DNA of 21,273 nt. Source: JAHECQ01 sp047638695 (GTDB lineage: Bacteria; Actinomycetota; Acidimicrobiia; Acidimicrobiales; SZUA-35). Made by a program: the position numbers and the translations under genes. Below, piece after piece: positions 7,275 to 15,117 of this stretch. The stretch covers positions 1 through 21,273 of the forward strand of contig JBLINY010000080.1 of the NCBI GenBank assembly GCA_047638695.1. The letters are read 5' to 3'. The notes below the pieces were generated by a model. It worked only from the letters and a program-made list of their open reading frames with translations. It was not told the origin of the DNA and made no database searches. Numbering within the stretch: the first letter of the stretch is position 1; each line of letters opens with the position of its first letter.

Positions 7275-7324
7275 GTTGGATCTTGGCGCGCCTGCTCGGT
7301 GAGCAAGCACGAAGGTCGCGGTGG

Positions 7325-7645
7325 CTAGAGGCCGATCTCCTCAAGAAGCTGAGCCTTGCCTTTGGCGCCAACAATACGCTTGTCGACCTCGCCGTCCCTG
7401 AATACCAGCAGCGTCGGGATGCTCATGACGCCAAACTTCTGTGCCATGGCCGGGTTCTCATCGACGTTTAGTTTGGTTATCTGCACTGCGTCGCCTTGTT
7501 CCTGAGCGATCTCGTCCAGGATCGGGGCAATCATCTTGCATGGCCCGCACCATTCGGCCCAGAAGTCGACGACGACCGGTGTGGTTGCGCTGTTCACAAC
7601 CTCTTCGAAGGTGGCATCGGTGATGTCGGTGGTGTGTTCTGACAT
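7325..7645 (-). CDS. trxA: Thioredoxin
   Basis: Thioredoxin reduces protein disulfides in the cytoplasm, using electrons from TrxB. The 106-residue product is of normal length and has the redox motif WCGPC at 32-36 preceded by VVVDFWAE, the cis-proline segment SIPTLLVF and a C-terminal GAKGKAQLLEEI. It follows trxB after an 87-base gap on the same strand and is closed by the bidirectional terminator. The start is an ATG (MSEHTTDITDATFEEVV). Confidence 0.96.
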   Translation of the reverse strand: MSEHTTDITDATFEEVVNSATTPVVVDFWAEWCGPCKMIAPILDEIAQEQGDAVQITKLNVDENPAMAQKFGVMSIPTLLVFRDGEVDKRIVGAKGKAQLLEEIGL

Positions 7646-7732
7646 GGGACTCTGCTTTCGCTTGTCTGGATGGTTCCTGAGATTGGTTAGGACCGGTTCG
7701 CTCTTGCTTGTAAAACCGACCAGGTACGTCGT

Positions 7733-8710
7733 CTATTCCCCGTGCTGGTCTTCGAGCCAGCGTTCGGCATCGATAGCCGCGCTGCAGCCGGAGCCAGCGG
7801 CCGAGATCGCTTGTCGGTACGTATCGTCCTGAACATCGCCGCAGGCGAATACTCCATCGATGTTCGTGCGGGTGCTCGGAGCATCGGTGATGAGGTAACC
7901 GTTGTCCTTCATGTTGAGCTGCCCGGTGAAAAGGTCGGTGTTGGGACGATGACCAATGGCGACAAAGAGGCCGGTGACGTCGAGGGTGCTTTCTTCGTTG
8001 CTCACTCGATCGCGCACGGTGAGGCCGGCAACGCTCTCAGCTCCGAGTACGTCGGTAACTTCGGTGTTCCACAGAAACTTGATCTTCGGATTGGCAAACG
8101 CACGATCTTGCATGATCTTGGAGGCGCGGAGCTCGTCACGGCGATGGACGATGGTGACCGAACTGGCGAACTTGGTAAGAAAGGTGGCCTCTTCGACTGC
8201 GCTGTCGCCGCCGCCAATGACGGCAATGTCTTGGTCGCGGAAGAAGAACCCATCGCACGTGGCACAGGTTGAGACCCCGTGGCCGAGAAGGCGCTGCTCG
8301 TTTGGGAGATTGAGCATCAGGGCAGTGGCCCCGGTTGACACGATCAGGGCGTTGGTGCGGTAGGTAGGTTCGGGTGCTGTAGGATCTCCTACCCAAATCT
8401 TGAATGGACGTTCACTCAAGTCTACGCGAGCCGCCTTTTCGGTTTTGAGCATTGCGCCGAAGCGTTCGGCTTGCGCCCGAAACTGCATCATGAGCTCGGG
8501 GCCCATGATCCCATCGGGGAATCCGGGGAAATTCTCGACATCGGTGGTGAGCATGAGCTGGCCGCCAGGTTGATCACCAGTAGACGAGAGCTCGCCTTCG
8601 ATCACGAGTGGAGCCAACGAAGCGCGGGCCGCATAAATGGCGGCGGTGAGGCCGGCAGGACCGCTGCCGAGGATGAGTACTTCGTGAACGCCGTCGCTGT
8701 TATCGGCCAT
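7733..8710 (-). CDS. trxB: Thioredoxin reductase (NADPH, FAD)
   Basis: TrxB transfers electrons from NADPH through FAD to thioredoxin. The 325-residue protein is of the low-molecular-weight bacterial type. FAD binding: GSGPAG at 15-20. Redox-active dithiol: CATC at 149-152, followed by DGFFFRDQDIAVIGGGDSA, the NADPH-binding Rossmann motif with HRRDELRAS. The FAD-closing ACGDVQDDTYRQAISAAGSG lies near the C-terminus. It starts at ATG 8710, 113 bases after the preceding membrane-protein gene. A SigR-type promoter candidate at 8765-8790 precedes it, suggesting induction by disulfide stress, as known for trxBA in Streptomyces. Confidence 0.96.
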   Translation of the reverse strand: MADNSDGVHEVLILGSGPAGLTAAIYAARASLAPLVIEGELSSTGDQPGGQLMLTTDVENFPGFPDGIMGPELMMQFRAQAERFGAMLKTEKAARVDLSERPFKIWVGDPTAPEPTYRTNALIVSTGATALMLNLPNEQRLLGHGVSTCATCDGFFFRDQDIAVIGGGDSAVEEATFLTKFASSVTIVHRRDELRASKIMQDRAFANPKIKFLWNTEVTDVLGAESVAGLTVRDRVSNEESTLDVTGLFVAIGHRPNTDLFTGQLNMKDNGYLITDAPSTRTNIDGVFACGDVQDDTYRQAISAAGSGCSAAIDAERWLEDQHGE

Positions 8711-8764
8711 ATCTGCTTACTCCGGGGATTGGTGTGGATCCAGATTCTCACTGGCTAGTGAGAG

Positions 8765-8790
8765 AACTGCGCAGGAGGTCTTGGCATTCC
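8765..8790 (-). promoter_or_regulatory. Candidate ECF (SigR-type) promoter of trxBA
   Basis: On the minus strand GGAAT (8790-8786), an 18-base spacer and GTT (8767-8765) match the GGGAAT-N18-GTT pattern of SigR/SigH promoters, which control trxBA in other actinomycetes. It is 55 bases upstream of the trxB ATG. Sequence match only; which sigma factor uses it is not shown. Confidence 0.6.
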
Positions 8791-8823
8791 TGGCACCGAC
8801 CTATTCCCGCGGACTGATAAATG

Positions 8824-9159
8824 TCAGGCTTCCTTCTTGCGCCAAAGCAGCATGCCGCCGAGCAGGAAGAGGCCCCCGAGAATGAGGTAGGCCAGCCACA
8901 CCTCACCGGAATCGATGAAGTGGAGGTAGGACGTCAAACTGACCAAGGCCCGAATGACGAGAACCAAGAGTATGACCACGGTCATCATGGCGACGAGGCC
9001 GAGCGCGAGGAAATAGACCACAGCGCGGGACGCGATGAGGGCTTTACTTGTGGTCGCCGTGCGGACCGTATCGACATAGCCGACCACGGTCTGGGTGGCT
9101 TTGGCCGGCCAGTCGGCGTCAGCCTCAGGTGAGGATGTGGTGAGCGCTTCGTCGGACAT
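8824..9159 (-). CDS. Small membrane protein, two transmembrane helices
   Basis: This 111-residue protein has a soluble N-terminus of about 40 residues, then two hydrophobic segments (ASRAVVYFLALGLVAMMTVVI-like region around 43-68, and WLAYLILGGLFLLGGMLLW around 87-106), ending in WRKKEA. It resembles the small phage-holin-like or DUF-type membrane proteins that often lie near trxB and sigma/anti-sigma genes in actinomycetes, but I cannot name a family with confidence. There is no clear Shine-Dalgarno; TAGAGT ends 7 bases upstream of the ATG, a layout typical of leaderless transcripts in actinomycetes. It lies 50 bases after the anti-sigma gene on the same strand. Confidence 0.7.
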   Translation of the reverse strand: MSDEALTTSSPEADADWPAKATQTVVGYVDTVRTATTSKALIASRAVVYFLALGLVAMMTVVILLVLVIRALVSLTSYLHFIDSGEVWLAYLILGGLFLLGGMLLWRKKEA

Positions 9160-9209
9160 CGGTGTGACTCTAGCGGTCTGGCCAGGCCCGGGGCAGCTGA
9201 GAGCGGACG

Positions 9210-10031
9210 TCAGTCGATCGAGATAATGACGCAGGCTTCATTCACGAGCACGGCTGAGAGGCTCCCGTCGGCCTCGAAGACCAGGAGCAACGCCCCGCCT
9301 TCGCCGTAGTCGATTGGTATCCACCCGGCCTCGGTTCCGCTGGTGGGAGCCTCAATCGAGGAGAAGCAGTTCGTCGATGAGGGCCTGAGTAGGAGTGCGT
9401 CGACGGTGCCAGCGGACGCGAGTCGCTCGAGCAGAGCCGACGCTGATTCGTCGCCGGATGCAGCGATTGGAACGGCGGGCGCCACGGGGACGGGCGCTGT
9501 TTCTTCAGCGGCCTGGGCCATCTGCGATGCAGCCTCGTCCGTCTGCACTGTTGTACTGGCGGTGGCCTCACGGGTCATGTTTGACGCGAATGCCTCGCCA
9601 GCGGAGGCGTCGTCGGCCTGCTCCGCTGAACCGGCGTCGGCGCTGAAAGCGTCCGACTCCGTGTCCGAGGGGAGTTGTTGAACGGCGAGTCCGATGCCAC
9701 CGACAACAACAAGAACTGCGGCTGCATTCAACATCCAGGCAGGGGGAGTGCGGCGTCTTCTGGCCCGGGCAATGGAGGCGACTGGGGTCGTCGGAAGTTC
9801 AGCCTTGCTTAGGACCGTCTGCTGTTGGTCGAATGTGGCCAAGGCGTTGGCGATGTGATCCATGCGAAGGGTGGAATCCGGCTCCGGGAGCGGGCTCGAC
9901 GACAGGCTGACCGCCTGGAGTTCAGCCACCAGAGCCATGAGTTCAGGGTCGGCTTCGATCCGAGCCACCTCTTCCGAGGTGGCCTCTCCGTCGACATAGG
10001 CCGACGCCAGTTCATCGAATGCTTCACTCAT
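9210..10031 (-). CDS. Anti-sigma factor, membrane-anchored (partner of the upstream ECF sigma)
   Basis: Starts 4 bases after the sigma-factor stop on the same strand, so the pair is very likely co-expressed. The 273-residue product has a cytoplasmic N-terminal domain (MSEAFDELASAYVDGEATSE, typical of anti-sigma N-termini; the His/Cys zinc motif of ZAS proteins is not seen), an Arg-rich stop-transfer stretch ARARRRR near 89-94, one membrane helix at about 99-118 (MLNAAAVLVVVGGIGLAV), and an Ala/Glu/Ser-rich extracytoplasmic part of about 155 residues ending in a hydrophobic, beta-like segment with two cysteines (NCFSS, EACVII). Position corresponds to RsmA (Rv3912) of Mycobacterium. I chose ATG 10031; the longer frame to 10133 overlaps sigma coding sequence. 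Confidence 0.8.
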   Translation of the reverse strand: MSEAFDELASAYVDGEATSEEVARIEADPELMALVAELQAVSLSSSPLPEPDSTLRMDHIANALATFDQQQTVLSKAELPTTPVASIARARRRRTPPAWMLNAAAVLVVVGGIGLAVQQLPSDTESDAFSADAGSAEQADDASAGEAFASNMTREATASTTVQTDEAASQMAQAAEETAPVPVAPAVPIAASGDESASALLERLASAGTVDALLLRPSSTNCFSSIEAPTSGTEAGWIPIDYGEGGALLLVFEADGSLSAVLVNEACVIISID

Positions 10032-10035
10032 GGCA

Positions 10036-10632
10036 TCAACTTTGACGTTCTCCGGAGGCTGTCTGGTTCCCCAGAATGTTGGCGAGGTGTCTGCGACCCC
10101 GCGAGATGCGTGATCGCACCGTTCCCGGAGCAAGGTCTAGCGTGGTTGCTATCTCGTCATAGTCCATGCCGACGACGTCGCGGAGCACGACTGGGGCACG
10201 GAACTCCTCGGGCAGTTGAGGCAGCGCGTCCTCGATAGTCACTCGGTCGGCGACCTGCTGGTCGACCTCGGGTCGATCGCTGATTCTCTCGGGATCATCA
10301 ACGACGGCGAGTGGTCGTCGTTTGCGGCGTCGCAACTCATCGAGGCAGGCATTGGTCGCCACCCGGTAGCTCCAGGTTCGGAAGGTCGAGCGTCCATCGA
10401 AACGCTCGACGCCGCGCACAATTGCCAGGAGGGCTTCCTGGCAGGCGTCGGCCGCGTCGGCGTCGTTACCGGCCATTCCCCGACAGACTGCGTACAGACG
10501 GTCGTAGTGGCGGCCGAGAAGAAGATCGAGGGCTGCTCGGTCGCCTTGTTGGGCTCGCTCAACGAGCTCTTCGTCTGTCCGTTCGATGGCTGGGAGTCTA
10601 GGAGAGACGTGTTCCTGGCACGGTGATTGCAA
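10036..10632 (-). CDS. ECF (group 4) RNA polymerase sigma factor, SigM-like by position
   Basis: Region 2 is clear: DEELVERAQQGDRAALDLLL ... AADACQEALLAIVRGVERF ... STFRTWSYRVATNACLDELR. Region 4 is the helix-turn-helix ALPQLPEEFRAPVVLRDVVG followed by DYDEIATTLDLAPGTVRSRI. Length 198 residues. ECF sigma factors direct RNA polymerase to stress promoters and are held inactive by a cognate anti-sigma, here the next gene. In Mycobacterium the gene at this place is sigM, but the target promoters cannot be read from the protein. The start is doubtful: the only start codon before region 2 is TTG at 10632, with a weak AAGG 9 bases upstream. The gene lies 38 bases after the kinase stop. Confidence 0.9.
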   Translation of the reverse strand: MQSPCQEHVSPRLPAIERTDEELVERAQQGDRAALDLLLGRHYDRLYAVCRGMAGNDADAADACQEALLAIVRGVERFDGRSTFRTWSYRVATNACLDELRRRKRRPLAVVDDPERISDRPEVDQQVADRVTIEDALPQLPEEFRAPVVLRDVVGMDYDEIATTLDLAPGTVRSRISRGRRHLANILGNQTASGERQS

Positions 10633-10670
10633 AAGCAGCGCCTTGCGAGGCGGTCGCTAAGCGACGGTCG

Positions 10671-12404
10671 CTAAGAGACGGAGACTTCCGCCAGCTCGAA
10701 TCGGAAAGCAGGGAGCGCCAGGTCGTCGCGCGATTCGGAGATGCCATGGTCGGTTACCCAAAGCAAGACGAATCGTCCTTCGGCGGTGGGAAAGTCGAGG
10801 TCGTAGTTGGTGTCGCCAGTAAACCTGGCCGTTGCTACTGGCGCGCCCCAGGCCGCGGTTGGCCCAGTGAAGTCGTCGCCAACGTAGATGTCGATAGACC
10901 AAGCGATAGTTGTGGTGGTGAGTTCCACTGCACTGATGTCAGCCGTGCCACCCAGGTCGAGCAGGATCCCAACGCCGCTCTTGAGACCTCCGAAGCCTGG
11001 CCCGTTGTAGGTCTCGGTTCGCCACGCTGACTCGTCGTCGCCGTCAAACGCCAGACGCACGGTCGCCGGTCCTTCCTCACCGTCGCCTTCCGGATCGAAT
11101 GTGGTGGCGTCGACAATCCCTGCTTCCACTTGTTCGTCGACGGCGGCGAGTCCGACGCTGTTCTGGTCGATTTGTGATGGGGCACCGTCCGACGAAGCAT
11201 CACTTGCAGCCGGGTCCGACTTCCCACCGTTTGAGCTCGATGCCAGCGGTGACCGCGAGAAGAGAGCGGCCGCAATCATCAGCGCTCCCGCGAGAAGGAG
11301 CACGACCAAAGCGGGAATGAGCCACGATCGCTCGGACCGCACGAAGCCGTTGCTTTCGCTGACCGTGGGCTCTTCGGCGACGTCGTTGTGCTGGTAGTCG
11401 TTGTGCTGGTACTGGTCCAGGTCAGGCTGGTCGGGTGATCGTCGCAGTACGTTTGTTGCCGTCGTGTTTTCGATCAGCGTCGGGTCGAGGCTTGTGGCTG
11501 CATGACCCAGCGGGGGGCTGCCGTCGTCGGGTGTTCCGATAGCGGACAAGGCCGCTCGGACGTCGAGCGCCCGGTCGAACCGGCGATCGGGTTCACGGGC
11601 CAGAAGGCGCATGACGGCTCGCTGTAGATCGACAGGTGCGTCGGGTCGGTGATCGGCAAGGGGCAACGGATCGGTGTGAAGTCGGGAGAGCGCGGTAGCA
11701 GCGTCGGTCTCGGCCTTGAAGGGCGGGACGCCGGCCAGTGCTTCGTAGAGAACAACGCCGAGGGCGTAGAGGTCCGACCGCGGATCGACGTCTTCCCCGC
11801 GTACCTGCTCGGGTGACAGGTATTTTGCCGTGCCGAGCAACGTGCCGGTCACGGTCAGATCGGTGTCTTCGCCCGCCTTGGCGATTCCAAAGTCAGTGAC
11901 CATGACGCGCCGGTCTTCGCAGAGCAAGATGTTCGATGGCTTGATGTCTCGGTGTACGACGCCCCCGAGATGAGCGGCGTTGAGTGCCTCGGCGACCTGA
12001 CGACCAATGTGGAGAACATCCTCGATGGGCAAGATCGGCGTTCGATCGAGAACGTCCCTGAGTGTCTGGCCATCGACCAGTTCCATGACGATGGCTTCAA
12101 TCCCATCGGCCGCGGGGTTGGCCGTTGGGCTCGGCAGACGATGGGAGACGGTGTCATAGATGGCCACGATCGACGGGTGTGAAAGCCGGGCCGCAGCTAC
12201 CGCTTCGCGTTGGAACCTGATCAGGAATCCCTGATCAGTTGCGAGGTGCGGATGAAGGATTTTCACCGCGACTGGACGACCCAACACCGTGTCGATCGCT
12301 CGCCACACCCTGGCCATGCCCCCGGTCGCGATCGGTTCGGTGAGCTCGTACCGGCCTCCAATCCGATAGCCCCTACCGGGCCCGGGTTGTATAGGGACGG
12401 TCAT
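10671..12404 (-). CDS. Transmembrane Ser/Thr protein kinase with extracellular jelly-roll domain
   Basis: The 577-residue protein has a cytoplasmic Hanks-type kinase domain (18-290), a linker, one membrane helix (361-382, LIPALVVLLLAGALMIAAA) and an extracellular domain (about 415-577). Catalytic residues are all present: glycine loop IATGGMARVW, Lys48 in VAVK, HRDIKPSN (151-158), DFG (171-173) and LSPEQ. The outer domain (TTFDPEGDGEE ... LAFDGDDESAWRTETYN ... LKSGVGILLDLGG) resembles the discoidin-like jelly-roll at the end of mycobacterial MviN (Rv3910), where the kinase domain is inactive and fused to the MurJ lipid II flippase. Here no MurJ part exists. I chose ATG 12404 because it overlaps the DUF6049 stop (ATGA); the frame to 12512 is spurious. 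A 15-base direct repeat (11382-11411) encodes YQHND twice. Confidence 0.9.
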   Translation of the reverse strand: MTVPIQPGPGRGYRIGGRYELTEPIATGGMARVWRAIDTVLGRPVAVKILHPHLATDQGFLIRFQREAVAAARLSHPSIVAIYDTVSHRLPSPTANPAADGIEAIVMELVDGQTLRDVLDRTPILPIEDVLHIGRQVAEALNAAHLGGVVHRDIKPSNILLCEDRRVMVTDFGIAKAGEDTDLTVTGTLLGTAKYLSPEQVRGEDVDPRSDLYALGVVLYEALAGVPPFKAETDAATALSRLHTDPLPLADHRPDAPVDLQRAVMRLLAREPDRRFDRALDVRAALSAIGTPDDGSPPLGHAATSLDPTLIENTTATNVLRRSPDQPDLDQYQHNDYQHNDVAEEPTVSESNGFVRSERSWLIPALVVLLLAGALMIAAALFSRSPLASSSNGGKSDPAASDASSDGAPSQIDQNSVGLAAVDEQVEAGIVDATTFDPEGDGEEGPATVRLAFDGDDESAWRTETYNGPGFGGLKSGVGILLDLGGTADISAVELTTTTIAWSIDIYVGDDFTGPTAAWGAPVATARFTGDTNYDLDFPTAEGRFVLLWVTDHGISESRDDLALPAFRFELAEVSVS

Positions 12405-14293
12405 TGGCTCGGAACCGGGTGGGCGAGTCGTTGGTCCTCCGGGTCGGCTTGATCTTCGGCACCGTCGGGTGAACGCTTTCGGCGTGTGCGCCGGATCGAG
12501 CGCCACCACCACACCAGGAGCAGCACGAGCGCGGTGCCAGACAACAACATGCCAAGCCCCGGTACAGCGGTTGATCTGACCTGGAATGTGGTTCGTGCCA
12601 GCTCGTGCTGCCCATCCGGGGTCAGCACGATGATCTTGAGGCGCGAGAGGCCGAGACTTCTGGTCCGCACCTCGATGTCCAGCTGTGAGACACCGGGAGG
12701 AATTTCGACGACCCGGTCGTTTTCGACCTCGAGTTTGTCGGTCTCGAACCGGAGCAGAATGGCGCGTGGCCCCGCCGACTGGTTGGTGACCTGCAGCGGA
12801 ATCTGAGTCTGCTGGGCGGCCAGTGTGACGGAGTTGCTGTTGCTGATCGAGACGGTGGTGAGCGCATCTGCGATGTTCTGGTCGACGCGGGCCACAGCCG
12901 TGGCCCGGTTGGTCGGGTTGAAGTCGCGACTCAGTGCGGCAAGGAGGTCGTTTCTCAACCGCTGCGGTTGTATTCCGCCCGAGATGTAGAAGTTCTCGTA
13001 GGTGCCGATAGTCGCCACGGTTTGGGCGATGTTCTCGGCTAAGGGTTGGAGGTCCTGGCTAGGACTTTCCGCTGGTCGGATCGGGAGCCCAGCGCCCGCC
13101 GTGGCGTTGATTGTGGTGGTTTCGAGCAGCCCGATCTGGTCGACCGCAGACAAAAGAATGTCGAGTGAATTGACGCCCGCGTCCGCGATGTTGACGCCAC
13201 CGAGAACGACGGGAGATCGGTCGGCCTGCGATCGAATGGCGAGCCGGGCGAGGAGCCGATGTGCCCGAGTGCTGGCGCGACTCCGCCCGGCTAGCTCGGC
13301 GGTGAGGTCATCGTCGATCTGCACGACGCTGAGCTTCTGGTCGTCGACCTGGATGAAGCCGCCCGGTTGAGGAACAGCACCGATGTCGACAACCGTGGTG
13401 ACTCCTCTATCGAGGAGTAGACGGGCGCCGGCGACGGTGAGCCCAACCTCAACAGGATGGGTCGCCGGTACAGCGGTTAGGCCGAGTGATGCCAGGTCAG
13501 CCTCCGTACGTTCGAGGGCAAACCCGTAGAGGTCGCCCTGGCCAATCGCGGCGAGGGCGGACGGATCAAGGTCGAGTTCGGGCGTGGCGAGCACGCTGCG
13601 GCCATTGAGAGCACTGCGGAAGCGCTCTGCGGCGATGGGGTCGTCAATGAGTTGCGGCACTACGCCGTCACCGAGGAAGACGGCGACGGAGACCGTCGGG
13701 TGCTTCTCGAGCAGAGTGGACGCCGCGGCCAACGTGAGGCCATCGGCGGACGAGACGGTGAGCAGAACCGCCACGGGCAGAAAGTCGGTTTCGGCCAGCT
13801 CGGTCGGTAGACGAATCAGATTGGTGCGTGCGGATGCAAGAGGTCCGTCGGGTCCACGAATCTCGACGGTGACCGGATAAACCCCGGGGTCTTCGAGCCA
13901 GAGCCGGTCGGGATCACCGGGCGAGAAACTTCGAATCGGAACGCTGACTTCGAGCTGGCCGAATTCGTTACGCGACAACTCAGCGACGGGGAATCGAACT
14001 CGATCGAGGATCTCTCCGGGAGAATCATCGAGCTCGGCCACGGAAGAGACACGACCATGGACGATGACCGATACCTCGAGCTCAGGGTCGATGGTGCCCG
14101 ACCATTCGAGAGCCATCGCAAATGCTCCATCGGCGCTGACGTAGGCGGTCTGGCCTGCCAGTTCGAGCCGGCCCGAAGTCTGTGCTGTCTTCGCTGCAGC
14201 CGGCGCGCCGCCAACGACCGCGGCCATCATCAGTAGCGAAGCGACGAAGGCAGCGACCAGACCTCGATACATGTGACGTGTCGTTGATGTCAT
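12401..14293 (-). CDS. DUF6049-family secreted, membrane-anchored protein
   Basis: A 630-residue protein with a signal peptide at the N-terminus (YRGLVAAFVASLLMMAAVVG, then APAAAKTAQ) and one C-terminal membrane helix (about 577-597, GMLLSGTALVLLLVWWW) followed by a basic and then acidic tail, so most of it lies outside the membrane. The body is a mix of predicted beta-rich and alpha/beta stretches. Position and topology match the DUF6049 proteins (Rv3909 in Mycobacterium), which sit next to the MviN gene; their function is unknown and a role in cell-wall synthesis has been suggested by context only. Start ATG 14293 overlaps the stop of the GNAT gene (ATGA), and its own stop overlaps the kinase ATG, so three genes are translationally coupled. 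Confidence 0.75.
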   Translation of the reverse strand: MTSTTRHMYRGLVAAFVASLLMMAAVVGGAPAAAKTAQTSGRLELAGQTAYVSADGAFAMALEWSGTIDPELEVSVIVHGRVSSVAELDDSPGEILDRVRFPVAELSRNEFGQLEVSVPIRSFSPGDPDRLWLEDPGVYPVTVEIRGPDGPLASARTNLIRLPTELAETDFLPVAVLLTVSSADGLTLAAASTLLEKHPTVSVAVFLGDGVVPQLIDDPIAAERFRSALNGRSVLATPELDLDPSALAAIGQGDLYGFALERTEADLASLGLTAVPATHPVEVGLTVAGARLLLDRGVTTVVDIGAVPQPGGFIQVDDQKLSVVQIDDDLTAELAGRSRASTRAHRLLARLAIRSQADRSPVVLGGVNIADAGVNSLDILLSAVDQIGLLETTTINATAGAGLPIRPAESPSQDLQPLAENIAQTVATIGTYENFYISGGIQPQRLRNDLLAALSRDFNPTNRATAVARVDQNIADALTTVSISNSNSVTLAAQQTQIPLQVTNQSAGPRAILLRFETDKLEVENDRVVEIPPGVSQLDIEVRTRSLGLSRLKIIVLTPDGQHELARTTFQVRSTAVPGLGMLLSGTALVLLLVWWWRSIRRTRRKRSPDGAEDQADPEDQRLAHPVPSQ

Positions 14294-15039
14294 GTCGGGT
14301 TTTCCCAACGCAGAACGACAAGTCCGTCGGCTAGGCGTTCGAATCCGAGGCGCTCATAGAGCGCGAGGGCGCGTGTGTTTCGCTCCTGGGTATTGACCAG
14401 CACCGTTTGCGCCCTCCGGCGATGGAGCCAGGTGAGTGCATCGTTGACCAAATCGGTGCCGTGTCCATGGCCCTTAGTTGTGGGGTCGACGGCAAGTCGC
14501 TGGAGGTAGCCGCGGTCGCCCGCTCTGCCGGTGACCGCATAGCCAACGACCCTGCTTGATCGATCGTCTCGGCTGACTCGGAAGCGGCTGGAAGGGGTGG
14601 CCCTTCGAGCTTCTCGAAGGGTGAGCTCATCGAACCGCCAGAACGGCTCGAACGCCCGTTGGTCGATGTCGAGCACTGGTTGACGATGCCACGGGAAGCC
14701 GCGGTGGGTGGGTCGGGCCGGTTCCGGCGGAGGCGACGTGAGCGAGCGGGCCAGCAGATGGAGGCGCTCGTGGAGAACAAAGCCGGCATCGAGAAAGGGC
14801 CGTGAGTCGAGGGGGCTCATGGCAGGTGTTACGGCCCGACAGACGCCGCGCGCTCGCAGAGTGTCGAGGCAATGGTGGACGTCGTGTCCACGCGGCAGAC
14901 GCCCATCCCGCCGAGGTCCGACCAATGCAGTGAACCGGTCGCCCTGCCAGGGCACAACGCGTAGACAGCCCAGCCCGGACGGGCTGAGCCGGGATCGGCT
15001 GAGGCCAGGCAGGCCCGGGGTCGGCGAGGTGTGTTCCAC
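14290..15039 (-). CDS. GNAT-family N-acetyltransferase
   Basis: The C-terminal half (about 150-249) has the GNAT fold signature: VVGYAVTGRAGDRGYLQRLA, then VDPTTKGHGHGTDLVNDAL, the acetyl-CoA pyrophosphate-binding motif, and NTQERNTRALALYERLGFE. The first half shows no clear second GNAT domain but has similar length (about 125 residues), so a degenerate tandem GNAT is possible. Substrate unknown. It is the first gene of the leftward cluster. The start is GTG at 15039, without Shine-Dalgarno. A TAGTCT box ends 9 bases upstream, compatible with a leaderless or very short leader. In Mycobacterium the corresponding place holds MutT4 rather than a GNAT. Confidence 0.82.
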   Translation of the reverse strand: MEHTSPTPGLPGLSRSRLSPSGLGCLRVVPWQGDRFTALVGPRRDGRLPRGHDVHHCLDTLRARGVCRAVTPAMSPLDSRPFLDAGFVLHERLHLLARSLTSPPPEPARPTHRGFPWHRQPVLDIDQRAFEPFWRFDELTLREARRATPSSRFRVSRDDRSSRVVGYAVTGRAGDRGYLQRLAVDPTTKGHGHGTDLVNDALTWLHRRRAQTVLVNTQERNTRALALYERLGFERLADGLVVLRWENPT

Positions 15040-15104
15040 CAGAGCGCCAGACTAGGCGGTGCGGGATCGACCCGGGTTTGACGATCGGCTGGCCGCGACC
15101 GGGG

Positions 15105-15110
15105 TACGTT
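15105..15110 (+). promoter_or_regulatory. Candidate -10 element for leaderless pcnA transcript
   Basis: TACGTT (TANNNT) ends exactly 7 bases before the GTG at 15118, so transcription could begin at the start codon. TTGACG at 15078-15083 resembles a -35 box, but the 21-base spacing is long. No Shine-Dalgarno is present, in line with a leaderless start. Confidence 0.4.
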
Positions 15111-15117
15111 GTGGACG

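Noticed and set aside
12402..12512. Upstream extension of the kinase frame to 12512
   Set aside because: It is out-of-frame DUF6049 sequence; the ATG at 12404 overlapping the DUF6049 stop begins immediately before the kinase domain.
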